NCBI RefSeq assembly: GCF_000420665.1
Contig: NZ_ATVJ01000002.1
Span: 124,001-188,000, forward strand
Source of the DNA: Ponticaulis koreensis DSM 19734
GTDB lineage: Bacteria > Pseudomonadota > Alphaproteobacteria > Caulobacterales > Hyphomonadaceae
Length of the DNA stretch: 64,000 nt
Direction: 5' to 3'
In this document: one piece after another, positions 53,348-62,395 of the stretch
How positions within the stretch are numbered: the stretch's first letter is position 1
How the letters are laid out: each line of letters opens with the position of its first letter
Notes under the pieces: generated by a model
The model's input: only the letters and a program-made list of their open reading frames with translations
Database searches by the model: none
What the model was told of the DNA's origin: nothing
Made by a program: the position numbers and the translations under genes

Positions 53348-53368
53348 TTTCAGCTAGCGGAGCGCTCT

Positions 53369-54166
53369 ATGACAAAGCAAATCAATCGACTGCGCGGCAT
53401 TATGAAGGCCCTACGTACACCGGTTACGGGCTGTCCGTGGGATCTCGAGCAAGATTTTAAAACTATAGCTCCCTACACGATTGAAGAAGCCTACGAAGTA
53501 GCCGATGCGATTGAACGGGAGGACTATGATGAACTAAAGAGTGAACTCGGAGATTTGTTGTTCCAAGTCGTGTTCCACTCTCAAATGGCGAACGAGAGCG
53601 GCTACTTTGATTTTGACGATGTTGCAGAGGCGATCTCTAATAAAATGGAAGTTCGCCACCCGCATGTGTTCGGAGATGCAGAGCATCGCGATGCAGATGC
53701 GCAAACCATCGCGTGGGAAGAGCAAAAGGCCAAGGAGAGAGCCGACATCGGTTCTGGCGATAAGCCCGTCGGCGCCCTCAGCGGCGTAGCGCGTACGCTT
53801 CCAGCTATGATCCGCGCTCAGAAGCTTCAGAAACGTGCAGCTCGTGTCGGATTTGACTGGCCTGATGTCAAAGCCGTGTTGTCAAAAGTGGATGAGGAAC
53901 TGACGGAAGTGAAGGAAGCAACCTCTTCCGGCAATCTACGGCACATTGAAGAAGAGCTGGGCGACTTGATGTTTGTGCTCGTGAATGTGTGCCGGAAATC
54001 TGGCCTCCAAGCTGAGGACGTTCTTAAAAAAGCGAATGCAAAATTTGAAGGACGTTTCGAAGCAATGGAGTCGGCTGCGCGAGCTGAAGGAACTGACTTT
54101 GAGACCTTATCTCTTAAGGAACAGGAAGCGCTGTGGCAGCGCGTTAAAGGTGCACAGCAGCAGTAA
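53369..54166 (+). CDS. mazG: Nucleoside triphosphate pyrophosphohydrolase MazG
   Basis: 265 aa. The two MazG domains show the metal-binding motif EEAYEVADAIEREDYDELKSELGDLL and a second, EELTEVKEATSSG with EEELGDLM. LRTPVTGCPWDLEQDF is the usual N-terminus. It hydrolyses NTPs to NMP and pyrophosphate and helps keep nucleotide pools clean and (p)ppGpp low. The gene ends 13 nt before the stop of hflX, which runs the other way; in many alphaproteobacteria hflX and mazG are in the same direction. Confidence 0.95.
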   Translation: MTKQINRLRGIMKALRTPVTGCPWDLEQDFKTIAPYTIEEAYEVADAIEREDYDELKSELGDLLFQVVFHSQMANESGYFDFDDVAEAISNKMEVRHPHVFGDAEHRDADAQTIAWEEQKAKERADIGSGDKPVGALSGVARTLPAMIRAQKLQKRAARVGFDWPDVKAVLSKVDEELTEVKEATSSGNLRHIEEELGDLMFVLVNVCRKSGLQAEDVLKKANAKFEGRFEAMESAARAEGTDFETLSLKEQEALWQRVKGAQQQ

Positions 54167-54179
54167 GCATGAGCCCCCG

Positions 54180-55508
54180 CTAGGCTTTGCTTATGACAAC
54201 GTCCGAAAACCTGGAATTCAACTGTCCAAAAGCCCTCGCATCCAATCGCACGGTTGCCGTTGTCTGCATGCTATCAGCATCATCTTCGATATCAAAAACT
54301 TCTGTGTTCCGATAAAGCCAACTACGAACTTTGCCCGAGTTTGTATCGAACCTTATCACATAACTCTGAGTATGTCTATAGATAATTGTTTTTATTGAAG
54401 ATTTAAGTTCTTCAAGGCCTTTTCCCGTAGTAGCTGAGATAAATACCCTCTCCCTCCCCGTCAGCGGGTCCTCGCCTCTTGCTTCTAGGCTTTCACGTTC
54501 AGCCTCATCTAAACGATCAATCTTGTTCCAGACGTCGAGGATAGGTGGAAGCGTGGTACCGACCATTTTTTCAAGGCTGTCCAAAATCTCGATGACGTCT
54601 TCCGATTGTTGGTATACATCCGGTGATGACGCATCGTGTACATGCAGGATGATGTCAGCCTCGACGGCTTCCTCGAGCGTGCCTTTGAAGGACTCAATCA
54701 AACTGGTTGGCAGGTCTGTTATGAAGCCGACAGTGTCGACAAAGGCTGCCTTATGGTTGGAATCCAATTCGATTGCCCTGATCGTGGGATCAAGCGTTGC
54801 GAAAGGCATGTCCTTCGCGAAAACGTTCGCTGATGAAAGCGCGTTGAACAGTGTTGATTTTCCGGCGTTCGTGTAGCCCACCAAAGCGATTACAGGCAGG
54901 TCGCGGGACTTGCGATCTGACCGCTGGACATTTCTCGTTCGTTCGACTTCCGATAATTGCTTTTTGAGTCGCAGCAAAGCGCCGTCAATCATTCTGCGGT
55001 CGGATTCAATCTGCGTTTCGCCGGGACCGGCGATGAAGCCACGTCCACCACGCTGGCGTTCCAGGTGGGTCCAGGTTCGCACAAGACGTGATCTCTCATA
55101 GGCCAGCCGTGCTGTCTCTACCTGCAACCGGCCGGCCTTTGTGCGGGCACGCAAACCAAAAATCTCGAGAATAAGTCCCGTACGGTCGATTACCTTACAC
55201 GACAGATAGCGCTCAAGATTACGTTGTTGGATTGGCGTTAGATTACCGTCGACGACGAACAGCTCGCATCGGCTCTGTTCCAGCTCTTGTCGAATATTAT
55301 CGAGAATTCCCGACGAGAAAAGGTGCGAGGGACTTGGATTTCGAATGTGCACTGTTTTTACAAACGCGCACTCGCTCCCGAGGGCTTCTACGAGCCCTCG
55401 AGTTTCTTCTTCACGAAGCGTTTGGCGCACAACTGCCCTGCCCTCTATCAGAGGGATCACAGCGGCTGAGACAACCGGTTCCGAATTAGCGTCTGTTGAC
55501 GAAATCAA
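54180..55508 (-). CDS. hflX: GTPase HflX
   Basis: 442 aa. The N-terminal substrate domain is followed by [23 protein letters not shown] and the G domain: [12 protein letters not shown] (G1), [14 protein letters not shown] (G2), [24 protein letters not shown] (G3) and WNKIDRLDE (G4). HflX binds the 50S subunit and splits stalled ribosomes under heat stress. It overlaps hfq by 4 nt, forming the usual hfq-hflX pair. Confidence 0.96.
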   Translation of the reverse strand: MISSTDANSEPVVSAAVIPLIEGRAVVRQTLREEETRGLVEALGSECAFVKTVHIRNPSPSHLFSSGILDNIRQELEQSRCELFVVDGNLTPIQQRNLERYLSCKVIDRTGLILEIFGLRARTKAGRLQVETARLAYERSRLVRTWTHLERQRGGRGFIAGPGETQIESDRRMIDGALLRLKKQLSEVERTRNVQRSDRKSRDLPVIALVGYTNAGKSTLFNALSSANVFAKDMPFATLDPTIRAIELDSNHKAAFVDTVGFITDLPTSLIESFKGTLEEAVEADIILHVHDASSPDVYQQSEDVIEILDSLEKMVGTTLPPILDVWNKIDRLDEAERESLEARGEDPLTGRERVFISATTGKGLEELKSSIKTIIYRHTQSYVIRFDTNSGKVRSWLYRNTEVFDIEDDADSMQTTATVRLDARAFGQLNSRFSDVVISKA

Positions 55509-55762
55509 CCGTGTCCGTCGTCCATGTCATCAGCTTCGAAGAGCTGAACTGGCTGCATTGGCATGATCGTAGAGATCGCATGCTTGTAAACCAGTTGAGG
55601 TGGACGGCCGTCGCCACGCAGGAGCACACAAAAGTTGTCAAACCAAGTGACAACGCCCTGCAGTTTTACGCCATTCACAAGGAAGATTGTGAGCGGAGTA
55701 CGCGATTTGCGGACGGCATTTAGGAATGTGTCTTGAAGATTTTGTTTTTTGTCCGACGACAT
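55505..55762 (-). CDS. hfq: RNA chaperone Hfq
   Basis: 85 aa. Sm1 motif ([29 protein letters not shown] with [10 protein letters not shown]) and Sm2 ([12 protein letters not shown]) are intact; the C-terminal tail is short and acidic, as usual in alphaproteobacteria. It forms a ring-shaped hexamer that pairs sRNAs with mRNAs. hflX overlaps by 4 nt. Between hfq and trkH (55763-55912) is a 150-nt region with the hfq promoter area and a perfect palindrome TTTATCGATAAA (55820-55831). Confidence 0.97.
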   Translation of the reverse strand: MSSDKKQNLQDTFLNAVRKSRTPLTIFLVNGVKLQGVVTWFDNFCVLLRGDGRPPQLVYKHAISTIMPMQPVQLFEADDMDDGHG

Positions 55763-55912
55763 CCTGGAGTCTTTCTTATTTTCAATTTGGATCTAGGCTC
55801 TGACTACTGCGCTAACTTTTTTATCGATAAATCGCAACGGGTTCTGTTGTCGCAAACGCGAAATACTGTGTGCTGCATAATAAAAAACTTAAAATAGACC
55901 ACGAAATCCTGA

Positions 55913-57319
55913 TTAGCGGTCGCTGAAAAACAAAGACGCAAGCAAAAGAAGCTCCAATCGCCCCAATACCATAAAGATGGATAGAATCAGTTCGGAAAAA
56001 GTGCGCGACCATGAGTTATCGATCCATTCGAGTGTCAAAAGCGCTGCCGAATTCGTAATGCTACCGAGCGACGACACGATTGCTTGCTCAAAGGTCGCCC
56101 CATTGAGGGCAAGAATGGCAGCAAGGACAATGGAGAGCATCGCAAAACCGACAAGATAAGCCCAGACGGTGAGAACAAATCTGGCCGGTATCTGGGATTC
56201 GTTTGCCTGAGCGCGTGTCACTGCATGAGGTTGTGCTAGCTTGGAGAATTCATTCCCAGCCTGACTCAGCAAAACGAGCATCCGATAGATTTTCATGCCT
56301 CCGGTCGCAGAGATTGCAGCCCCGCCAATAAAACCAAAAAACAGCAGAACGGGCACCGGAATATCAAGAAGATGTCCAGGAGAAATAAACAAGCCCGATG
56401 TGGACATGATGGAAACAGCGACGCCGATCGCGGTCGCAAGATGATGCTGGCCGTCGAACAGAACAAAGATCAGAGCGGACAAAATTACTGCAATGGTCGC
56501 CAATGTGATTGTTTCAGCATCGAACAGAAGCTCAAGAGGCTTCCGTGGCGAATTGAATATCAGAACAGCATTCAACATTCCGATGAACATCGTGACGATT
56601 AGAACTGTTGCCCCGAATGTCGACATTGAATCTGCGGCCTCATCGATTCCGAAAACTCGCCCTGACGTTACAGCGCTGACCGACAAGCCGAATGCTTCTC
56701 TGATCGCATAGCCATCGATCAATAACAAAGCTCCGGAGACGACAGAGAGCACCAAGACAAGAGCGCCGACTGCCCAAAAAATTCGAAACAATCCCTGGTG
56801 TGCAATACCCGGTAATGAAATAGCGGTCGTCTTAGCATCAAGGCCTGGCACAGACGTGCCGACCATTCTTACGACCATGACCATGCCGCCAATAGACAGG
56901 ATTGCGCCAGTGAGGTGAAGAATACCCCTCCACGCAAACAAGCTTGCAAGCAGGCTGAACTCCTCCGGTAGTAAGCTTGTTCCTGTTGTCGTCGCGCTCG
57001 AGACCGACTCGAACAGGGCGACCACCAAGCGATCGCCGGCAGCATTCACAAAGGGAATCGCTCCGAGAAATGCCAGCGATATCCATGCCGCTATCAAAAA
57101 GCCGATAACATCCCGTGGCCGGGCTTCTGACGTGCGGTGACCTTTCGATGCAATGCGGAATACAGCGCTTCCCACTAAGAGAATGGTCAATACGAGGATG
57201 AACAAGGACGCCTGAACGTAATGGTCATTTCCGAACGCCCAGAGCGCGCAAAGCGTCGTGGGCACAGCGAGAGCTGCGAAAAAGCCGCTGAGCGCGCGTA
57301 TCAGGATAATCCAGTTCAC
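55913..57319 (-). CDS. trkH: Potassium uptake protein TrkH
   Basis: 468 aa, GTG start, with about ten hydrophobic segments. Selectivity-filter-like loops are VSSATTTGTSLLPEE, VSIMSTSGLFISPG, FGFIGGAAISATGGMKIYRM and SSLGSITNSAALL, matching the four repeats of Trk/Ktr channels. It moves K+ through the cytoplasmic membrane under control of TrkA, which is encoded 18 nt upstream. Some filter repeats differ from E. coli TrkH, but this is normal in the family. Confidence 0.93.
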   Translation of the reverse strand: MNWIILIRALSGFFAALAVPTTLCALWAFGNDHYVQASLFILVLTILLVGSAVFRIASKGHRTSEARPRDVIGFLIAAWISLAFLGAIPFVNAAGDRLVVALFESVSSATTTGTSLLPEEFSLLASLFAWRGILHLTGAILSIGGMVMVVRMVGTSVPGLDAKTTAISLPGIAHQGLFRIFWAVGALVLVLSVVSGALLLIDGYAIREAFGLSVSAVTSGRVFGIDEAADSMSTFGATVLIVTMFIGMLNAVLIFNSPRKPLELLFDAETITLATIAVILSALIFVLFDGQHHLATAIGVAVSIMSTSGLFISPGHLLDIPVPVLLFFGFIGGAAISATGGMKIYRMLVLLSQAGNEFSKLAQPHAVTRAQANESQIPARFVLTVWAYLVGFAMLSIVLAAILALNGATFEQAIVSSLGSITNSAALLTLEWIDNSWSRTFSELILSIFMVLGRLELLLLASLFFSDR

Positions 57320-57337
57320 AGATCGGCGATCTTTCTT

Positions 57338-58717
57338 CTATCCGAGGAAATATGCAGAGCTCGCGCGGAAAAGCTTTTCTACCTTTTTGACGCGATCTTT
57401 CTCATAGAACAGGACTACGCGGTCGCCGACTTTGACCTTCAGGCCCTTTTTCGGCATCAGCACCTCCCCATCACGTAGCAAACCGCCGGCGACGACGCCT
57501 TCAGGCAGTGTGTCGCGCGTAAGGTCGCTCTCCAGAAGCAGGGAATGCTCAAGCACTTCGCCTTCGGCGAGTTCCCCTCTCCCGCCCGCAATCGAGAAAA
57601 GAGACAGGATACGTCCACGACGCAAGCGCAGAAGAATTTGTGAAACGGTGACGGCACGTGGGTCAACCATCACATCGACATCCAGCGGTCGATGTATCAT
57701 TGCAAGCTCGGGCGCATTCACCAGTGAAATTGTCTTTTTAGCGCCCAGGCGTTTTGACATAGCAGATGCGAGCAGGTTCACCTTGTCGTCATTCGTCAAA
57801 CTGATCACGGCGTCCGCTTTATCAATTCCTGCTTCCTGAAGAATCTCCGGGTTGAGGCCGTCTCCGTGGATAATGATCGAACGACTTAATTGCGCCGCTG
57901 CGCGTTCCGCGTTTTTCAGATCACTTTCGATCAAGCGAACCTTTCGGCCCTTTCTCTTCTCAAGCTGTTCGGCGACATACATGCCGATATTACCGCTACC
58001 GAGAATGATGACCCGCTGGTCTCCACCGGGGTTAATTCCAAGAAGTTCGGTTAGTCTGTCTGTTTGCTGGGTTTCAATAGCGAGATAGACTTTGTCGCCC
58101 TCAATCAATTGGTCAGAAGGCCGTATTGCAAACAAATGGTCGTTTCGAAGGACCGCAAGAATCTGGATATTTAAGCCCGGGAACAGCTCATCCAATTGTG
58201 AAAGAGTCGTGCGCGCCAGCGGCATATCTTTGTGGACATCAAGACCCACAACGCGGATTTTATTATTCGAAAACGGGACGGAAAAAAACGCACCCGGCGT
58301 TTCAAGCCGCTGAATAACAGAATCGGCAACGGCTTTTTCAGGCGAGATAACGACGTCAATCGCCAGACCATCTCGGCCAAACAGATCGCCAGATCGTTTA
58401 CTAAAATATGCGCGAGACCGAATACGAGCAATCTTCGTCTGAACCTGAAAGAGAACGTGAGCGACCTGACATGTAACCATATTGACTTCGTCGGAATACG
58501 TGACCGCGACCAGCATATCAGCGTCATCGGCGCCCGCGGCGCGAAGCACCTGCGGGTGCGCTGCATGACCGGTAAAGCCCTGCACTTCCAGCTCAGACGT
58601 AATGGACTGTATGAGAGCCGGATCTTCATCGATCACAGCGACGCTGTGCCCATCCAGCGAAAGACGGCGCGCAATCCCCTGTCCCACGCGGCCGGCACCA
58701 CAGATGATAATTTTCAT
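57338..58717 (-). CDS. trkA: Trk potassium uptake regulator TrkA
   Basis: 459 aa with two RCK units. Rossmann motifs are IIICGAGRVGQGIARRL at the N-terminus and VIILGSGNIGMYVAEQL in the second half; TrkA-C domains follow each (e.g. VLEHSLLLESDLTRDTLPEG). It binds NAD(H) and gates TrkH. It precedes trkH by 18 nt and follows ntrX by 9 nt on the same strand, as in other alphaproteobacteria. Confidence 0.95.
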   Translation of the reverse strand: MKIIICGAGRVGQGIARRLSLDGHSVAVIDEDPALIQSITSELEVQGFTGHAAHPQVLRAAGADDADMLVAVTYSDEVNMVTCQVAHVLFQVQTKIARIRSRAYFSKRSGDLFGRDGLAIDVVISPEKAVADSVIQRLETPGAFFSVPFSNNKIRVVGLDVHKDMPLARTTLSQLDELFPGLNIQILAVLRNDHLFAIRPSDQLIEGDKVYLAIETQQTDRLTELLGINPGGDQRVIILGSGNIGMYVAEQLEKRKGRKVRLIESDLKNAERAAAQLSRSIIIHGDGLNPEILQEAGIDKADAVISLTNDDKVNLLASAMSKRLGAKKTISLVNAPELAMIHRPLDVDVMVDPRAVTVSQILLRLRRGRILSLFSIAGGRGELAEGEVLEHSLLLESDLTRDTLPEGVVAGGLLRDGEVLMPKKGLKVKVGDRVVLFYEKDRVKKVEKLFRASSAYFLG

Positions 58718-58726
58718 GTCCCGAAC

Positions 58727-60109
58727 CTAGTCTCGCGTAGAGTTAGATGGATCGACACCAAGAGACTTGAGTTTCCGGTGCAATGCAGACCGTTCCATTC
58801 CGATGAACGCGGCCGTCCGCGAGATATTCCCGCCAAAACGCGTAATCTGCAAGGAAAGGTATTCCTTTTCGAATTGCTCTCGTGCGTCCCGCAGAGTCAT
58901 TCCGATGACTTCGAGCGATGTTTTTGGTTTGGCCTCGCGTCCATACTCGGTCTCGTCGTTTGGTAGCTCGTGTGGTTGGACCGAACCCCGATTCTCACCG
59001 GAGAGGATGAGTACGCGCTCAACAATGTTTTTCAGCTGCCGCACATTTCCCGGCCATGGCGCAGACTGAAGAACAGCCAATGCCTCATCACTGAACATTC
59101 TCGGACTGAGGCCGAGAGAACTTCGGGATCGCATGACGAAATGGCGGACCAGATCCGGAATGTCTTCCCGACGGTCTGCGAGGGAAGGCACTGAAAGAGG
59201 CACGACGTTGACGCGGAAAAACAGGTCCTCACGGAAATCTCCGCGTTCAATCTTTTGTTTCAGGTCGGACGTAGTCGAGCTTATCAGCCGGACGTCTACA
59301 GTCACGTCTGCTTTGCCTCCTACACGTTTGAATCGTTGCTCAGTCAGCACCCGCAGTATCTTGTTTTGTGTGCCGAGCGGCATTTCGCCAATCTCATCAA
59401 GAAACAGTGTTCCGCGATGAGCTTGCTCGAAGAGCCCAACAGCCTGAACTTTTCCGTCCACGTCTTCACGGCCAAATAGTTCCACTTCCATCTGGTCAGG
59501 TGTGATGGACGCAGCATTGACGGCGATAAATGGCCTGGAGGATCTTTTCGAGTTTTCGTGAATAACTTTTGCAGCGAGTTCCTTACCTGATCCTGGCGGT
59601 CCTGAAATAAGGATTCTTGAATTGGTGGGCGCAACCTTTTCGATGGACTGACGAAGCTGGGTCGCTGCGGCAGAATTGCCTAATAGCTCGTCACCGACAG
59701 ACTCGTGCACTTTAAGCGCGGTATTCTCGCGCTTTAGCGCTGCTGTCTCCAGAGCACGCTCCACTATGACCAGAAGTCTGTCTGATTTGAACGGCTTCTC
59801 GAGAAAGTCATACGCGCCGCGCCGAATGGCAGTGACGGCGGTCTCGATAGACCCGTGACCGCTAATCACAATTACAGGCATGATCTCGTCGATGGACTTC
59901 AGGTATTGAAGCATCTCAAGGCCGTCCATGCCGCTACCCTGAAGCCAGACGTCTAGCACTACAAGGTCGGGCTTACGCTCAGAGATTGCCGCTAACGCAC
60001 CTTCAGCGGTTGAAGCCGTGCGGACGATATACCCTTCATCCTCAAGCACTCCTCCAACGAGGTCGCGGATATCAGGTTCATCATCAACAACTAGAACTTC
60101 TGCAGACAT
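58727..60109 (-). CDS. ntrX: Response regulator NtrX
   Basis: 460 aa. The receiver domain has VVDDEPDIRDLVGG and the phosphorylatable Asp in DLVVLDVWLQGSGMDG. The AAA+ domain has Walker A GPPGSGKE, but the GAFTGA loop that contacts sigma-54 is replaced by EDVDGKVQAVG between ELFGR and LFEQAHRGTLFLDE. The C-terminal Fis-type HTH is ISRTAAFIGMERSALHRKLKSLGV. NtrX governs nitrogen, redox and cell-envelope genes in alphaproteobacteria. ATG overlaps the ntrY stop by 1 nt. Confidence 0.95.
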   Translation of the reverse strand: MSAEVLVVDDEPDIRDLVGGVLEDEGYIVRTASTAEGALAAISERKPDLVVLDVWLQGSGMDGLEMLQYLKSIDEIMPVIVISGHGSIETAVTAIRRGAYDFLEKPFKSDRLLVIVERALETAALKRENTALKVHESVGDELLGNSAAATQLRQSIEKVAPTNSRILISGPPGSGKELAAKVIHENSKRSSRPFIAVNAASITPDQMEVELFGREDVDGKVQAVGLFEQAHRGTLFLDEIGEMPLGTQNKILRVLTEQRFKRVGGKADVTVDVRLISSTTSDLKQKIERGDFREDLFFRVNVVPLSVPSLADRREDIPDLVRHFVMRSRSSLGLSPRMFSDEALAVLQSAPWPGNVRQLKNIVERVLILSGENRGSVQPHELPNDETEYGREAKPKTSLEVIGMTLRDAREQFEKEYLSLQITRFGGNISRTAAFIGMERSALHRKLKSLGVDPSNSTRD

Positions 60110-62334
60110 TACACACGCTCCTCCGAAAGAGCCCAGCTAGATACAGTTTCTTCAGACGGACCCGAGATAGGCAACTGAACCGCCACTCGAGCTCCACATT
60201 TTCCATCTTTACGGTCGAGCAACGTCAGGTGCCCACCGTGATCCAATACAATCCGGTTCACGATAGCGAGGCCGAGGCCGACTCCCTGCTCCCGTGTTGT
60301 AAAATACGGTTCCAGGAACTGGCTCCGATTTTCGCGTGGAAAACCCGGCCCAGAATCTTCGATTTCTACCGTGACCGTATCGCTGGTCGCTTCCACGCTC
60401 ACGATGATCTCTGGCTTGTCGTCTTCGATGGTTTCGATGTCTTCGAAACGACGACGGACTGCTTCGCCAGCATTTTTGATCAGGTTTGTCAGGACTTGCC
60501 CCAGTAATCGATCATCGCCCGCCATTTCCACATTCCGCAGCTCCGATTTGAGGCTGATATTGATTTCTGGAAGCGTCAGTCTGTTGCCAAAAATAGAACT
60601 GCGCACGATTTCCATAAGATCGAACTCGCGCACCTCAGGTTTTGGCATCCGAGCAAAGGAAGAAAATTCTTCTACCATCCGGCCAATATCAGTGACCTGA
60701 CGAAGGATTGTGTCGGTACATTTGTCGAAAACCGTATCGTCTTCATCAATCAGCTTGCGATAACGACGCTTAAGACGCTCTGTTGATAATTGGATCGGAG
60801 TAAGCGGGTTTCTGATTTCGTGCGCGATTCTGCGCGCCACGTCTCGCCAGGCCGTCTGCCTCTGAGCGTTGATAAGACGGGTATTGTCATCGAATGTAAT
60901 GATACACCCCGGTTCTTCACCTGCTTCCGGTGAGATCCTCAGGACGAAGTGTGTCTGAGAGCCTCCTTCGTCGATGACGATTGTCTTCTCACGTCGTGAA
61001 TTGTCTTCCAGAGCATCGGCGACCAGTTGTGCGAACTCAGGAAGGACCTCGAAGAGGCAAACTTCTCCATCACTATCAAGTTGAGGAAACATCCCTCTCG
61101 CCGACCGGTTGGCGAGAGTTACACGTAAATTCTCATCGGTGCGAACAACGCCGGCAGACACCCCTTCAAGCACTGTTTCAATAAATCGGGAACGCTCAAT
61201 GGCATCCCTATGCGCCAAATCGATAGTGTCACGTTGCTCAAGCAGTTGCTCGGTCATTGCGTTGAAAGATGCTGTGAGGTCTGCAACTTCATTATCGCTC
61301 GTTGGCATCGGAACCTGAGCCTTGAGGTAACCGCGCCGAACATCGTCGGCAGCATCAGCAAGACGAAGGATCGGGCTGGAAATCTCCGCCGCTGATCGAA
61401 CGCCGAACCTCAGGAAGAACAAAAGAATTAGCACTGTAATCTGGATGAAACCGAGTAAGAAGATCACTTGCAATCTGCGGCTACGGTCTTCTGCAAGACG
61501 GTAGTCGCTAACAGTTTGTTCTGCCTGAACAAGGCTTTCTAGCATTTGAGGTGCGATTGGGCGCGCGGTGTAGAGATACGTTTCGTCAAACGCTTGTAGC
61601 TTATAGAGCGCCCAGAACTGGGACGTAGAGTTATCTAATCGCACAGCAACATCACCTGCTTGCGCTGTTGCAAACATATCTGCACGAGGCGGCTGGAATG
61701 ACCGTCGGCTCTGCGCGTCGGTGGCCAGAACGATATCTCCAGTCTCGTTCAATAGAAACGCGCCCGGAAACTCACGAAAACTCGCTTGCTGAACCAAGAA
61801 CTCGGTGAAAATCTCGGGCTCAGTTTCAAAACCGACGACGGCCGCGTTCAAGTCGAGCCCCATAATTCCGACATCAAGCCTGATGTCATCGGCGATAGAC
61901 TGAAGGTTTGATCGCGCGACATCCGCACTTGTCTCAACGATGCTCTGAATTCGCTCGGAGAACCAATTTTCAATGCCTCGGTTCAGAGATGTACCCAAAA
62001 ACAATGCGACGAGAATCGCCGGCATGACGGCAGCGAATCCGAAAGACATTGCGAATTGTCTGGCGAGCTTTCCGCTGCCCTGTGCGCGAGTGGATGTTTC
62101 GCTTTGTTTGGACAGGGCGTAAAAGTCACGGATGACATAAAACGCCAGAGCTCCGATCAGGATGAAGTTTACAATCTGGAGCCCGATCATGGATGCAGAA
62201 GCAGGCCTGATCGGGCCAAATCCAGAAAAAGAAACCAAGGTTACGATAACGGCGATAAAGCTCGCCAGAAGGAACACAAACTGCGTCCATCGACCAAAAA
62301 AACGGAATACTGACTGATCAAGAATACGCAGCAA
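60109..62334 (-). CDS. ntrY: Sensor histidine kinase NtrY
   Basis: 741 aa from TTG 62334 (GGAAG 7 nt upstream); a TTG 6 nt earlier has no room for a ribosome site, and TAA closes the frame above it. Membrane helices at about 15-40, 45-65 and 85-105 and near 290-310 flank a periplasmic domain; a HAMP domain, a PAS domain, HisKA with RIAHEIRNPLTPIQLSTERLK (phospho-His) and HATPase motifs (NLIKNAGEAV, EDSGPGFP, GVGLGLAIV) follow. It phosphorylates NtrX. The gap to ntrC is 61 nt. Confidence 0.94.
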   Translation of the reverse strand: MLRILDQSVFRFFGRWTQFVFLLASFIAVIVTLVSFSGFGPIRPASASMIGLQIVNFILIGALAFYVIRDFYALSKQSETSTRAQGSGKLARQFAMSFGFAAVMPAILVALFLGTSLNRGIENWFSERIQSIVETSADVARSNLQSIADDIRLDVGIMGLDLNAAVVGFETEPEIFTEFLVQQASFREFPGAFLLNETGDIVLATDAQSRRSFQPPRADMFATAQAGDVAVRLDNSTSQFWALYKLQAFDETYLYTARPIAPQMLESLVQAEQTVSDYRLAEDRSRRLQVIFLLGFIQITVLILLFFLRFGVRSAAEISSPILRLADAADDVRRGYLKAQVPMPTSDNEVADLTASFNAMTEQLLEQRDTIDLAHRDAIERSRFIETVLEGVSAGVVRTDENLRVTLANRSARGMFPQLDSDGEVCLFEVLPEFAQLVADALEDNSRREKTIVIDEGGSQTHFVLRISPEAGEEPGCIITFDDNTRLINAQRQTAWRDVARRIAHEIRNPLTPIQLSTERLKRRYRKLIDEDDTVFDKCTDTILRQVTDIGRMVEEFSSFARMPKPEVREFDLMEIVRSSIFGNRLTLPEINISLKSELRNVEMAGDDRLLGQVLTNLIKNAGEAVRRRFEDIETIEDDKPEIIVSVEATSDTVTVEIEDSGPGFPRENRSQFLEPYFTTREQGVGLGLAIVNRIVLDHGGHLTLLDRKDGKCGARVAVQLPISGPSEETVSSWALSEERV

Positions 62335-62395
62335 TGGCAATCTTCCGTTGCGTTACCACCGGGCAACACTGTTTCACAATTGCCACACTAACTGA

